A DNA stretch of 64,000 nucleotides from Dallia pectoralis (Eukaryota; Chordata; Actinopteri; Esociformes; Umbridae), in NCBI GenBank assembly GCA_029465975.1, contig CM055742.1, positions 10,444,408 to 10,508,407 on the forward strand. The letters run 5' to 3'. Numbering within the stretch: the stretch's first letter is position 1; the number at the start of each line of letters is the position of its first letter. The notes below the pieces were generated by a model that was given only the letters and a program-made list of their open reading frames with translations, was not told the origin of the DNA and did no database searches. The position numbers and the translations under genes were made by a program. Positions 39,901 through 45,109 of the stretch are shown in pieces.

Positions 39901-40492
39901 TAATCGCATTTGAGCTGATTTGAGCTTAGATAGCCGAAGGAAAAGCCGCCGCCGCGAGCAGCGAAAGCAGAACGAGGGAGGGGTGTGTGTGGGTGTGTGT
40001 GTTTGTGTGTGTGTGTGTTCGCTGGTCCGCTGTCTGCAGTGAGCCGAAGACAAATGAAGGCAAACAAAGACTATTCATAAACGCCACCCCCTTCACCCCC
40101 TTCACACACGGGACACTCCAAAATATCAACCCCCCCACGCTCCACCCACCCTGCCCTCTCTCCACTTCTCCAAAGTGCATCGTTCAGAATCATAATAAAT
40201 AAAACCACAGCAATTCTTGTCACTGAGGCTGAAAATCACATGTGTTTTTTTGGCGAACACTCATGAGAGTTGAACCCAAAGCCTTTCCTCGGCATCAGTT
40301 GTGAATTCTTCGCACGGCTCCGTTCAGATGAACCCCCGAGTCAGAGAGACACTGCATCACGTACACCGACTACAGCCGCGACCGCACAAAGGAAAAACGC
40401 GCGGCCCCCCGAAAGACGACGGGGGATTTTGGAGAAGCGAGACTTCCAACCGTACCTTTTGAATTCTGTCCTTCCTCCATGTTCTCTTCCAT
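1009..40492 (-). CDS. gpm6a: neuronal membrane glycoprotein M6-A, whole gene (7 coding exons)
   Basis: M6-A is a four-pass membrane protein of the proteolipid (PLP/DM20) family, found on neuronal plasma membranes and growth cones, where the family is linked to neurite and filopodium outgrowth. Exons join at 40456-40492, 8770-8962, 4738-4894, 4041-4194, 3857-3933, 3221-3286 and 1009-1161. They total 837 nt, that is 278 residues plus stop, the same length as mammalian GPM6A. Visible features are an N-terminal cysteine cluster (C14, C17, C18, C21) suited to palmitoylation, four hydrophobic segments (about 22-45, 84-106, 130-151, 212-235), an N-glycosylation sequon NTT at 164-166, extracellular cysteines C162, C174, C192 and C202 that match the two known family disulfides, and a charged cytoplasmic tail ending LNAYT. 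The tail and the NTT loop separate it from PLP1, and the MEENMEEG start favours M6A over M6B. Teleosts often keep two gpm6a paralogs; I cannot say which this is. No frameshift or premature stop is seen. Confidence 0.96.
1162..3220. other. gpm6a intron 6, no gene seen
   Basis: Apart from a TCTA/CT microsatellite at about 2921-2965 I see no coding exon, RNA gene or recognisable mobile element in this intron. Confidence 0.6.
2921..2965. repeat. TCTA/CT microsatellite
   Basis: Short run of tatc units turning into a ct dinucleotide tract. Confidence 0.9.
3221..3286 (-). CDS. gpm6a: gpm6a coding exon 6
   Basis: Twenty-two codons (L207-M228) giving LDMTFHLFVCALAGAGAAVI and then AM, the fourth membrane segment of the protein. 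The GTGAGA donor follows directly after the ATG codon. Both ends are in phase 0. Confidence 0.95.
3416..3445. repeat. AT dinucleotide microsatellite
   Basis: About fifteen at units in gpm6a intron 5, 130 bp from exon 6. Confidence 0.95.
3857..3933 (-). CDS. gpm6a: gpm6a coding exon 5
   Basis: Completes G181 and codes for 25 more residues (M182-E206) of the large extracellular loop, including C192 and C202, which in the family pair with C174 and C162. Acceptor and donor (GTAAGA) are both canonical. Confidence 0.94.
4041..4194 (-). CDS. gpm6a: gpm6a coding exon 4
   Basis: Covers residues 130-180 and one base of G181. It holds the third membrane segment (from FIMLTYIFFLAWLG) and the start of the large extracellular loop, with cysteines C162 and C174 and the N-glycosylation sequon at N164. 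It ends CLDLRQF, as in mammalian M6A. The intron to exon 5 is only 107 bp. Confidence 0.96.
4638..4712. repeat. 10 bp minisatellite in gpm6a intron 3
   Basis: Seven units of accggacgat and close variants (one is agcgaacgac) between 4641 and 4710. The array is CpG-rich and lies 27 bp inside the intron, next to the exon 3 donor. Confidence 0.92.
4738..4894 (-). CDS. gpm6a: gpm6a coding exon 3
   Basis: Covers the last base of M77 and residues 78-129. It carries the second membrane segment (YVIYGVASAFFVYGILLMVE) and the cytoplasmic loop GFFTTGAIRDLYGDFKI followed by CGRCVSAW, typical of the family. The donor is GTGAGT, and the exon ends in phase 0. A 10 bp minisatellite begins 27 bases into the following intron. 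Confidence 0.96.
5302..5330. repeat. CA microsatellite
   Basis: Short ca tract in gpm6a intron 2; a second, shorter one lies near 5427-5442. Confidence 0.85.
6030..6084. promoter_or_regulatory. perfect 24 bp hairpin with CRE-like TGACGTAA arms
   Basis: Bases 6030-6053 and 6061-6084 are perfect inverted repeats around a 7-base spacer. Each arm contains ccaatgacgtaa (or its inverse), a CCAAT box overlapping an ATF/CREB-like site, and the spacer repeats tgacga. It lies 160 bp before the ATG of the P2X7-domain gene, so a promoter role is plausible but inferred. Confidence 0.6.
6244..7012 (+). pseudogene. P2X7 purinoceptor C-terminal (ballast) domain-like gene, frameshifted
   Basis: The P2X7 ballast is a cytosolic cysteine-rich zinc- and guanine-nucleotide-binding domain; free-standing copies are common in fish genomes. 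Conserved blocks appear in order: an acidic N-terminus with RDFEDLLRESDVRGCLYEPQ, then RAGADWWCQCSRCAPM (6440-6486), then SRCCGEYQRCHFLLEEITES (from about 6498), then ACVIEHPSFDPH, then VFETYFRIPKVNGK, and after an intron (donor GT at 6704, acceptor ending 6826) QYRLTAYRHFVEWVLQGERL and RLVLPACDVQDIRQRFPASD before the TGA at 7010-7012. The blocks are not in one frame: shifts fall near 6490, 6615, the exon junction and about 6895. The copy is therefore probably dead, unless some shifts are assembly errors. The zinc-ligand cysteines are still present. There is no P2X channel domain. Confidence 0.7.
7775..8690 (+). mobile_element. decayed Tc1/mariner-type transposon
   Basis: The sequence follows the well-known fish Tc1-like consensus, from the 5' untranslated part (tgatttggaaaggcaaacac at about 7863), through the transposase, to the 3' end with aagtgaagcgctgtgaatac (about 8647). 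It has an internal deletion after about 8508, where the rest of the transposase is missing, and I could not define clean terminal repeats. It lies in gpm6a intron 2, 80 bp from exon 2, in antisense orientation to gpm6a. Confidence 0.85.
8128..8508 (+). pseudogene. Tc1-like transposase fragment
   Basis: A 126-codon open remnant of a DDE transposase of the Tc1 family. It starts within the helix-turn-helix region (RGEPSRRTTI, YGRVARRKPFLS) and contains ILWYDETKIQLF, where the D is the first catalytic aspartate, and KHGGGSIMLWGCFSAA ahead of the second. The enzyme is cut off by a stop shortly after KMNAAM. The upstream DNA-binding part (7900-8127) is interrupted by frameshifts, so no active enzyme is encoded. 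Confidence 0.85.
8770..8962 (-). CDS. gpm6a: gpm6a coding exon 2
   Basis: Covers residues 13-76 and two bases of M77. It begins GCFECCVKC, the palmitoylation-type cysteine cluster, and continues with the first membrane segment (around LPYASLFATILLYAGVALFC) and the CGHEALSGT signature of PLP/DM20 proteins, followed by the first extracellular loop. The acceptor is a CT-rich tract ending in CAG; the donor is GTAAGT. Phase 1 in and phase 2 out. Confidence 0.96.
8963..12077. other. gpm6a intron 1, proximal part, no gene seen
   Basis: I see no exon or recognisable element here. There are only short CA/GT tracts (for example near 10633-10680 and 11533-11545). Confidence 0.6.
12078..12473. mobile_element. 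hAT-type non-autonomous element (396 bp)
   Basis: The ends are cataggcgtca on the left and, inverted, caggggcgtca on the right, matching at 9 of 11 bases. The element is flanked by a perfect 8 bp direct repeat tgtcaatg (12070-12077 and 12474-12481), the length typical of hAT transposition. It has no transposase open frame. The ends resemble a family seen often in fish genomes with a ggcgtca start followed by a gacatgtccccaccac block. Confidence 0.82.
12484..13980. other. gpm6a intron 1 sequence, nothing recognised
   Basis: No coding exon, RNA gene or repeat family recognised. There is a small run of ctaatagcta variants near 12840-12905. Confidence 0.55.
13985..14130. repeat. possible interspersed repeat tail
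   Basis: The stretch with ttcaagggtgtttatttgtc and atgcaatgaaatgcttgg resembles the 3' ends of short interspersed elements common in fish genomes. I cannot name the family or set borders. Confidence 0.3.
14131..14765. other. gpm6a intron 1 sequence, nothing recognised
   Basis: No feature found between the putative repeat tail and the 29 bp array. Confidence 0.5.
14766..15238. repeat. 29 bp minisatellite, about 16 copies
   Basis: Units of 29 bp with the core tttggtgtagtgtaaagcaa followed by cacagc and a variable gtg/atg junction. Because 29 is not a multiple of three, three minus-strand frames stay open for 80 to 136 codons; these are by-products of the array and not genes. Confidence 0.95.
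15239..15810. other. gpm6a intron 1 sequence, nothing recognised
   Basis: No feature found between the 29 bp array and the GT tract. Confidence 0.5.
15811..15945. repeat. GT microsatellite, interrupted
   Basis: About 135 bp of gt units broken by gtct, gtat and gttgtatgttt interruptions, ending next to the left border of the AT-rich element. Confidence 0.95.
16213..18713. mobile_element. inner 2.5 kb element with ccttacgaaa ends
   Basis: Both ends start ccttacgaaa in inverted orientation (16213 rightward, 18713 leftward) and continue with an agtatact-rich tract. Dense aaagtatactt-type subterminal repeats fill about 16225-16420 and 18400-18700. The middle holds a GC-richer, promoter-like stretch (about 16850-17020), a donor-like site at 17025 and candidate exons at 17457-17841. 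It is inserted in the AT-rich element. The family is not recognised. Confidence 0.55.
17457..17841 (+). other. candidate spliced small gene inside the inner element
   Basis: Bases 17457-17690 lie between a ctttag acceptor and a GTATGT donor and read open as an acidic, serine-rich segment with a repeated DPSSEEEDV motif. A second candidate exon starts at 17812 after a long T tract and cag. The upstream donor at 17025 follows an ATG (17017-17019), but that ATG enters the exon in a different, basic frame, so the true reading frame is undecided. No domain is recognised. Confidence 0.25.
19317..20286. other. gpm6a intron 1 sequence, nothing recognised
   Basis: A CpG-richer patch at about 19440-19710 and a ca tract at 19816-19830, with no coding exon or repeat family recognised. 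Confidence 0.5.
20287..20712. repeat. 25 bp minisatellite, about 17 copies
   Basis: Units of 25 bp with the core gcccaatggcacaccacttt and then aaa/agg junctions. Most units contain a CCAAT pentamer and a TTTAAA-like run. Copies decay toward the right end. Confidence 0.95.
20713..22000. other. gpm6a intron 1 sequence, nothing recognised
   Basis: No coding exon or repeat family recognised in this stretch. Confidence 0.5.
22005..22099. promoter_or_regulatory. cluster of nuclear-receptor half-sites (DR4-like)
   Basis: tgacccaatgtgacct occurs at 22005-22020 and again at 22036-22051; read on the minus strand it is AGGTCA, four bases, GGGTCA, a DR4 layout. Then aggtcagggtca (22071-22082) is two abutting half-sites, and gatcaggtca (22067-22076) pairs with tgacctgatc (22090-22099) as a perfect inverted repeat. 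The motifs are visible; receptor binding is inference. Confidence 0.45.
22138..22385. repeat. 13 bp minisatellite, about 19 copies
   Basis: Units ctattgccttgta and the variant with gtc instead of gta. Three plus-strand frames stay open because 13 is not a multiple of three and no frame of the unit contains a stop. Confidence 0.95.
22386..27240. other. gpm6a intron 1 sequence, no gene seen
   Basis: A long stretch without credible exons. It holds only short gt tracts (for example 24383-24420) and an agag-rich patch (24830-24925). Confidence 0.5.
27245..27420. repeat. possible degenerate interspersed repeat
   Basis: Repeated gaacc/ggttc words (ggaaccgttttt, tagaacc, cggttc, gggttcttg, aaagaac) resemble a fish repeat family with ggttct units. 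Borders are not visible. Confidence 0.25.
28040..28395 (+). mobile_element. Tc1/mariner transposase fragment
   Basis: The sequence follows fish Tc1-like transposase: TVKYGGGSIMSWECFSVAGS (ORF from 28093), RLVRNEG, then FLHDSDLNHTAKTTLKRLWD, where D in HDSD and N in LNHT match the second catalytic region, and a diverged end near VIDWPSQS-like coding. Most of the transposase and both ends are missing. It represents a Tc1 family different from the copy at 7.8 kb. Confidence 0.8.
28396..29287. other. gpm6a intron 1 sequence, nothing recognised
   Basis: No feature found. Confidence 0.5.
29288..29562. repeat. 13 bp minisatellite, about 21 copies
   Basis: Units cactcgtcctcca with variants cgtcgtcca and cttcgtcca. 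Long open frames on both strands (up to 134 codons) come from the repeat. Confidence 0.95.
29610..29795. repeat. 28 bp tandem repeat with an AP-1-like site in each unit
   Basis: Seven copies of tgactca start at 29617, 29645, 29673, 29701, 29729, 29758 and 29786, spaced 28 or 29 bp, usually in the context ttttgactcatcacatg. Confidence 0.92.
29796..32440. other. gpm6a intron 1 sequence, no gene seen
   Basis: No convincing exon. A 93-codon minus-strand open frame at 31733-32014 has protein-like composition, but no family is recognised and there are no splice or promoter clues; it is not called. Confidence 0.5.
32441..32806. repeat. 12 bp minisatellite, about 30 copies
   Basis: Units tactgcatattg with variants tactgcacatgg and tactgaatattg. 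As 12 is a multiple of three, several frames are open on both strands for 100-140 codons without coding meaning. Confidence 0.95.
33150..33383. repeat. 30 bp pyrimidine-rich minisatellite, 7-8 copies
   Basis: Units of 30 bp around ctctctttcgccctcactcc plus ctctctcatt. One strand is almost all pyrimidine. Confidence 0.93.
33384..34285. other. gpm6a intron 1 sequence, nothing recognised
   Basis: No feature found. Confidence 0.5.
34290..34575 (+). repeat. fish interspersed repeat with ttagcagacgctcttatcca core
   Basis: Starts after tttacatttacatttt with the core ttagcagacgctcttatcca and then gggcgacttacaa, a block that recurs in many ray-finned fish genomes. The rest (gtgggtgcagggggaagtgc, gagcgccattcatggagc) appears to belong to the same unit. 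I do not assign a family name. Confidence 0.6.
34986..35031. repeat. GT/AT microsatellite
   Basis: gt units turning into at units near 35008-35031. Confidence 0.8.
35230..36400. repeat. degenerate element with repeated aacgccgg motifs at both sides
   Basis: At 35235-35400 and again at 36268-36385 the sequence begins acataccgtat and then contains spaced words such as taaacgccgg, gacgccggtctc and tagccgg. Such arrays mark the ends of a fish DNA-transposon family, but here the two blocks are in the same orientation and no coding part is seen, so the structure is unresolved. Confidence 0.35.
36559..38001. repeat. 22 bp minisatellite, about 65 copies
   Basis: Units of 22 bp, catgaccacgacatacagac plus aa, with scattered variants (cacac, tatag, acgcc, acaac, atatt). 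All three minus-strand frames stay open for up to 258 codons because 22 is not a multiple of three and no frame of the unit has a stop. This is a large satellite, not a gene. Confidence 0.97.
38305..38750. repeat. 25 bp purine-rich minisatellite, about 18 copies
   Basis: Units of 25 bp, accaagagagagggagcgag plus gagag, with agcg/aatg variants in a seemingly alternating order. The plus strand is close to pure purine. The 344-codon plus-strand open frame starting at 38324 runs out of the array into unrelated sequence. Confidence 0.95.
38751..39280. other. gpm6a intron 1 sequence, nothing recognised
   Basis: The open frame that leaves the 25 bp array crosses this stretch to 39358 but shows no recognisable protein similarity. 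Confidence 0.5.
39281..39356. repeat. 21 bp minisatellite, 3-4 copies
   Basis: Units ctctctgtctcctcgctccc plus one base. Confidence 0.92.
39357..40455. other. start of gpm6a intron 1, CpG-rich in parts
   Basis: CpG-rich patches at about 39760-39850 and 40320-40450 flank coding exon 1 on its 3' side. A gt tract lies at 39984-40019. I could not identify an additional alternative first exon, although this gene uses several first exons in mammals. Confidence 0.45.
40456..40492 (-). CDS. gpm6a: gpm6a coding exon 1
   Basis: Thirty-seven coding bases give MEENMEEGQNSK plus the first base of a glycine codon, then a GTACGG donor. This matches the short acidic N-terminus of mammalian M6A, where the human residues 9-12 are QTQK. 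The first ATG of the two in this exon is chosen because it gives the family's usual 278-residue length. The exon is isolated from the rest of the gene by the 31.5 kb first intron and sits in a CpG-rich region. Confidence 0.93.
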
Positions 40493-40780
40493 CGTGGCTT
40501 TTGGTTTGTGTCCGGTCCTCTCAAGAAAACAGTAACGCCACAGATCCTCTCCGTTTGCAATTGGATAAAGCTGCCTCTCGGTTAGGTGCGAGCGCTGCGT
40601 GTGTGCGCGTGTGTGTTAGCGTGTGTGTGTGCGCGTGGGGGCGGGTGTGTTTTTGTCCCCTAGCTGTGAGCTGTGGTGATGTAGCGGTGTCTTCTGGAAG
40701 TCCGCTCTAAGTGCTCTCGCTCCTTCTGGCTCGCTCAGGCTTTCACCTAACTATATCTCTTTCTCTCTCTCTGTCTTTTC
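40493..40780 (-). promoter_or_regulatory. gpm6a: gpm6a 5' leader and promoter region
   Basis: The region directly upstream of the gpm6a start codon is CpG-rich and contains an interrupted CA/CG repeat (about 40600-40650 on the plus strand as gt/gc) that would lie in the 5' leader. The sequence before the ATG is acg and after it g, a fair initiation context. No clear TATA box was found. The transcription start cannot be fixed from sequence alone. Confidence 0.5.
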
Positions 40781-41311
40781 TTCTCCCTTTCTCTGTCTTG
40801 CCTTTCTTTTTCACATTCACCTCCTCCCCCTCTGTCTCATCACAATCTCTCCTCCTCAGAGAGCGGCAGCCTCTTCTCGTTCAAACTTCTCCTTCGTCGA
40901 GCTGTCACTTTCTCCAGTACATAAAATGAAACGTAGAAGGAGACACATGGGCTTGGAAAAAAAAGCGGGATTTATGTAAGAACGTATATCTTTGCCTCCT
41001 ACAGGATTTATTAAAACGGAAACTGAGAAAAGCACTGCAGAATCACCAACCGTTTCATGATACTGAAAGCAGAAGTAGCCAGTAACCTGTGAACAGATGG
41101 ATGGGTGTAGCCAAGCAACCTCTCCCCTCTCCACCCCGCCCCCCACTTCCCCCCCAACCCTCCTGTTTTCAGCCTAAATTGAAGACAACACCAGCCTGCC
41201 TGTGGAGACGTTATGCTGCACTGGCTGGTGCTTAAAAGCTACGTACGAGAAAAAGAAAGATGACATGCGATATTCCTGATATACGACAGAATATTCAGAT
41301 GGCAGCTTATT
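40781..41311. other. upstream flank of gpm6a, nothing recognised
   Basis: A pyrimidine-rich tract (about 40750-40860) and no further recognisable feature. Confidence 0.5.
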
Positions 41312-41321
41312 GTGTTCCGTC

Positions 41322-41565
41322 GCTCGTTGGTGTTTTAAGCCCCCAACGAAGTGTTTCAGGCAGAGCTGCATGGAAGGCACTCCCCACCCCCTACAGTTTC
41401 AACCATAACCCTAACCTTAACCCTAACCATAACCCTAACCATAACCCTAACCAAAACCCTAACCCTAATCAGTCCTGTGATTGGTTGAAACTGTAGGAGG
41501 TGGGGAGTGCCTTTCATGCAGCGCTGCCTTAAAGACTTCGTTGGGGCCTTAAAACACCAACGAAC
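41322..41565. mobile_element. 244 bp foldback/MULE-like element with telomere-like core
   Basis: Arms at 41324-41405 and 41482-41563 are 82 bp inverted repeats with only a few mismatches (outer end tcgttggtgttttaag, inner end ctacagtttcaacca). The element is flanked by the perfect 10 bp direct repeat gtgttccgtc (41312-41321 and 41566-41575). Long terminal inverted repeats with a 9-11 bp target duplication are typical of Mutator-like elements. The spacer is a telomere-like array of taaccctaacc words. It has no coding capacity. Confidence 0.75.
41403..41470. repeat. telomere-like CCCTAA variant array
   Basis: About eleven 6 bp units alternating aaccct and aaccat/aacctt/aaccaa, forming a 12 bp period. 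It is the core of the foldback element and not a chromosome end. Confidence 0.9.
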
Positions 41566-41929
41566 GTGTTCCGTCACAAAGTACTTTAAGGCACCCATAG
41601 TACAATGAATAAAAATATATATATTCGGGTAAGACTGTGTGTCTATGCTGTATATTTTCTGATATTTTTGGCATTGTTTTAAACAGATTTGTAACGGTAG
41701 GAAGACAGACTGACTGAGAAAGCAGACAAGTTTGGGACACGTTTATACCAGCCATGTGTTTTGACCATCAGACCATGGACCTGCACTGTATGTGACATTA
41801 AAAGTAAAAGAAGCAGTTAAATGACACCAGTAAACAACAACATCCTCATTCCCCATTGTCACAAACTCCATTGTGCTCAAGGAAGAACACAACCAGAGGT
41901 TACGAATGTAACCAGAGTTCTATGAACAA

Positions 41930-42075
41930 GCATTTAAAAGATTACTAAAAACCCTGGTTCCTCTCTAGGTTTCTTCCTGAATTCAGACCGTTTTCATGTT
42001 GATGCGTACTCTGTCATGTTTCACGCTGGGTGTTTGTGAAAGAACTTTGTGACAACTTTGTACTGACGAAGTAAT
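41930..42075. repeat. possible degenerate interspersed repeat
   Basis: ctggttcctctctaggtttc followed 80 bp later by aactttgtgacaacttt resembles parts of a common fish repeat. Similarity is weak. Confidence 0.3.
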
Positions 42076-43119
42076 TTCTAGCAACCGCCTCTACAGATCT
42101 GCCGACACGCGCTACACAAGTTCCTTAACCTTGTAAACAGTAAACAAACTTAAAGTCCATGTCAACATTGGAAACCGGGAACAATTGCTTTCTATTCAAT
42201 GTAATCAAGGTTGGACATGGACGTGATTAAGCTCCGCCTCTCGGACCGGTAAGACAAGTCATTGGTCGATTCTCCTTCCCTTGTAGTGTGTCATGGCGTG
42301 GGGGGGGGAGGTGAGGGTGCGACGGAGAAGGTTATCTACAAAGGAATGACAAATTCTCCCGTGGGTTGTCTTGTAGAGGCACTGCTAATGCTCTATGACA
42401 GGCTCTCACAGCGCCTCTGGGAAAAAGTCCCTTTACGGCTGATCTCTTCAGGGACACGGGGTTTGTGAGAAAAGCAGACACACTGTGATAAGGCGCGCCA
42501 CAGGCAACACGTACAGTACGTGTGTAAACGTCCAGGTCTCCCGCAGGGTTGTCAATCATACACATGCTGCTCACTAGCCATCCCAACCAGGACACACGTC
42601 AGGACATATCTAACCAGGTCAAATAAGAGTAGATTGGATACGCGGTTTACGTTTGTACAGGTGTCCTGCATCCATTGGACTGGGCAGTAATATTAGCCGT
42701 CCTTATAAAACCCTACCGTGAAACCAAGGGAAGAGAAATGCTGTAATACCGCTTTTTACATTGGGGGTCATGTCTTTCTACTGAACTCTCCATGCAAGTG
42801 TTACTGGTCTCACGGCGGAAGACACTAGTAGAGATCGAGTTTCAGTTCTGTTCCACTGCTCTCGTGTTAATAGCGTATAAAAGACTAAACATAGAAAACA
42901 TTCATGGCAGATAGGGCTATTTGCTTTGGTCCCACAACTTATTGCATCTTATGCTGGGTGTATGAAGCGCTAACTGGTAAGAGAGAGTCATCACAACATG
43001 GCAGTATCATTACCTTGGATAAAAACGGTCTTTCACTGTTATTTGATGATAACAAAATGGTAATGAGCTCCACTTTAAAAAACGTATCATTATAACGACT
43101 CAAACGGTGCACACAATCC
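42076..43119. other. upstream flank, nothing recognised
   Basis: No coding exon or repeat family recognised. Confidence 0.5.
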
Positions 43120-43130
43120 CCGCCACCTCT

Positions 43131-43133
<3 letters not shown>

Positions 43134-43192
<59 letters not shown>

Positions 43193-43935
43193 CATGATGT
43201 TGTTAAAGTGCTATGTGTCACACACACACACACACACACGACATGAAGTTGTTAAAGTGCTATGTGTCACACACACACACACACACACGACATGATGTTG
43301 TTAAAGTGCTATGTGTCACACACACACACACACGACATGATGTTGTTAAAGTGCTATGTGTCAGACACACACACACACACACGACATGAAGTTGTTAAAG
43401 TGCTATGTGTCACACACACACACACACACACGACATGATGTTGTTAAAGTGCTATGTGTCACACACACACACACACGACATGATGTTGTTAAAGTGCTAT
43501 GTGTCACACACACACACACACGACATGAAGTTGTTAAAGTGCTATGTGTCACACACACACACACACACACGACATGATGTTGTTAAAGTGCTATGTGTCA
43601 CACACACACACACACGACATGAAGTTGTTAAAGTGCTATGTGTCACACACACACACACACACACGACATGATGTTGTTAAAGTGCTATGTGTCACACACA
43701 CACACACACACACGACATGATGTTGTTAAAGTGCTATGTGTCACACACACACACACACGACATGATGTTGTTAAAGTGCTATGTGTCACACACACACACA
43801 CACACACGACATGATGTTGTTAAAGTGCTATGTGTCACACACACACACACACACACGACATGATGTTGTTAAAGTGCTATGTGTCACACACACACACACA
43901 CACACGACATGATGTTGTTAAAGTGCTATGTGTGA
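43134..43935. repeat. composite CA microsatellite and 45-49 bp minisatellite
   Basis: After a 56 bp pure ca tract, sixteen units follow, each made of gacatgatgttgttaaagtg plus ctatgtgt and a ca tract of variable length. Most length variation between units is in the ca part; some units read gaag instead of gatg. Confidence 0.95.
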
Positions 43936-44223
43936 ATGTCCACTGAGCTCCGGTCCCCAGTTTCACATCCACGTGGAGACAGAGGGACTACCAGGCTGGC
44001 TCACTGCCCAAACTGAACGGATCCAGCCGAGAAAACGGCACGTCGCTATGCACACAGAGGGCATAGCAACGGCGGGCGGCGACAGCGGGAAGAGTTGAAC
44101 CCCATTGGCTGCAGTCAGCGAGGTTGTTATCGGTCCACAGGGGGAAATACGTTTGTTCTTCCAGGCATCTTCCCGACTTCTCAGATTGCATCATGGGAGA
44201 AGTCCCACCAGTGCATTTGGTCG
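43936..44223. other. unique sequence between arrays
   Basis: No feature found. Confidence 0.5.
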
Positions 44224-44652
44224 GAAAGAAGTGAAAACCCCATGCAGGAAACTGGAGAAAGAAGTGAAAACCCCATGCAGGAAACTGGAGAAAGAAGTGA
44301 AAACCCCATGCAGGAAACTGGAGAAAGAAGTGAAAACCCCATGCAGGAAACTGGAGAAAGAAGTGAAAACCCCATGCAGGAAACTGGAGAAAGAAGTGAA
44401 AACCCCATGCAGGAAACTGGAGAAAGAAGTGAAAACCCCATGCAGGAAACTGGAGAAAGAAGTGAAAACCCCATGCAGGAAACTGGAGAAAGAAGTGAAA
44501 ACCCCATGCAGGAAACTGGAGAAAGAAGTGAAAACCCCATGCAGGAAACTGGAGAAAGAAGTGAAAACCCCATGCAGGAAACTGGAGAAAGAAGTGAAAA
44601 CCCCATGCAGGAAACTGGAGAAAGAAGTGAAAACCCCATGCAGGAAACTGGA
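44224..44652. repeat. 33 bp minisatellite, 13 identical copies
   Basis: Thirteen copies of a 33 bp unit (core agaagtgaaaaccccatgca) that appear identical base for base, filling exactly 429 bp. As 33 is a multiple of three, frames on both strands read through: on the plus strand an 11-residue repeat ERSENPMQETG in a 214-codon frame, on the minus strand FFLQFPAWGFH in a 330-codon frame. Without splice or homology support neither is called as a gene. Confidence 0.97.
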
Positions 44653-45109
44653 GAAAGACACATTGAGATTGAGCCCAGAACTCTCTTGGAGAGCAGCGGC
44701 ACGGTTGGAAAGAAATGTGCGAAAGTAATGTCAGCGTAGAGGAGTTAATCTGCTCTGGGTGGAGCAATATTGCGTAAGATATGATCTGTGGGGAGCGTCG
44801 ATAATGCTGAGGGAATGTTGATGTGGTATGAAACAGAGTCGGGCAAGAGCCGAATGCTGACGATCTGACTGTGAGCTGGTGAGCTGGTGACAGTGAATGG
44901 ATGACGCGTAGATGTGAGCACATGATGCTACAGACTCTGAGATGTGAGGTGTTCTGCATTTTGAGTGCTTTTCCTTTCATGGAAACAGAACCGTGTGCTT
45001 TCGTTGATTTTTATGATTGATCAAAAATTCTTCGTAACGATAACATCTTCCTCATCTTGCTATTGCAAAACCACACCTGGGTTCTATCCTGAAACTTAAT
45101 AATACAAAC
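44653..45109. other. unique sequence between arrays
   Basis: No feature found. Confidence 0.5.

Noticed and set aside
41403..41470. Telomeric repeats as a sign of a chromosome end or fusion point
   Set aside because: The tract is short, variant-rich, and lies inside a foldback element with its own target duplication, so it came with the element.
43134..43935. Regular repeats with spacers of variable length, as in a CRISPR array
   Set aside because: The spacers are ca dinucleotide tracts in an intron-rich vertebrate locus; this is a composite minisatellite.
43988..44980. 330-codon minus frame and 214-codon plus frame over the 33 bp repeats
   Set aside because: The unit is a multiple of three without stops in several frames; both strands are equally open, so coding is not supported. 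Kept only as a finding on repeat homogeneity.
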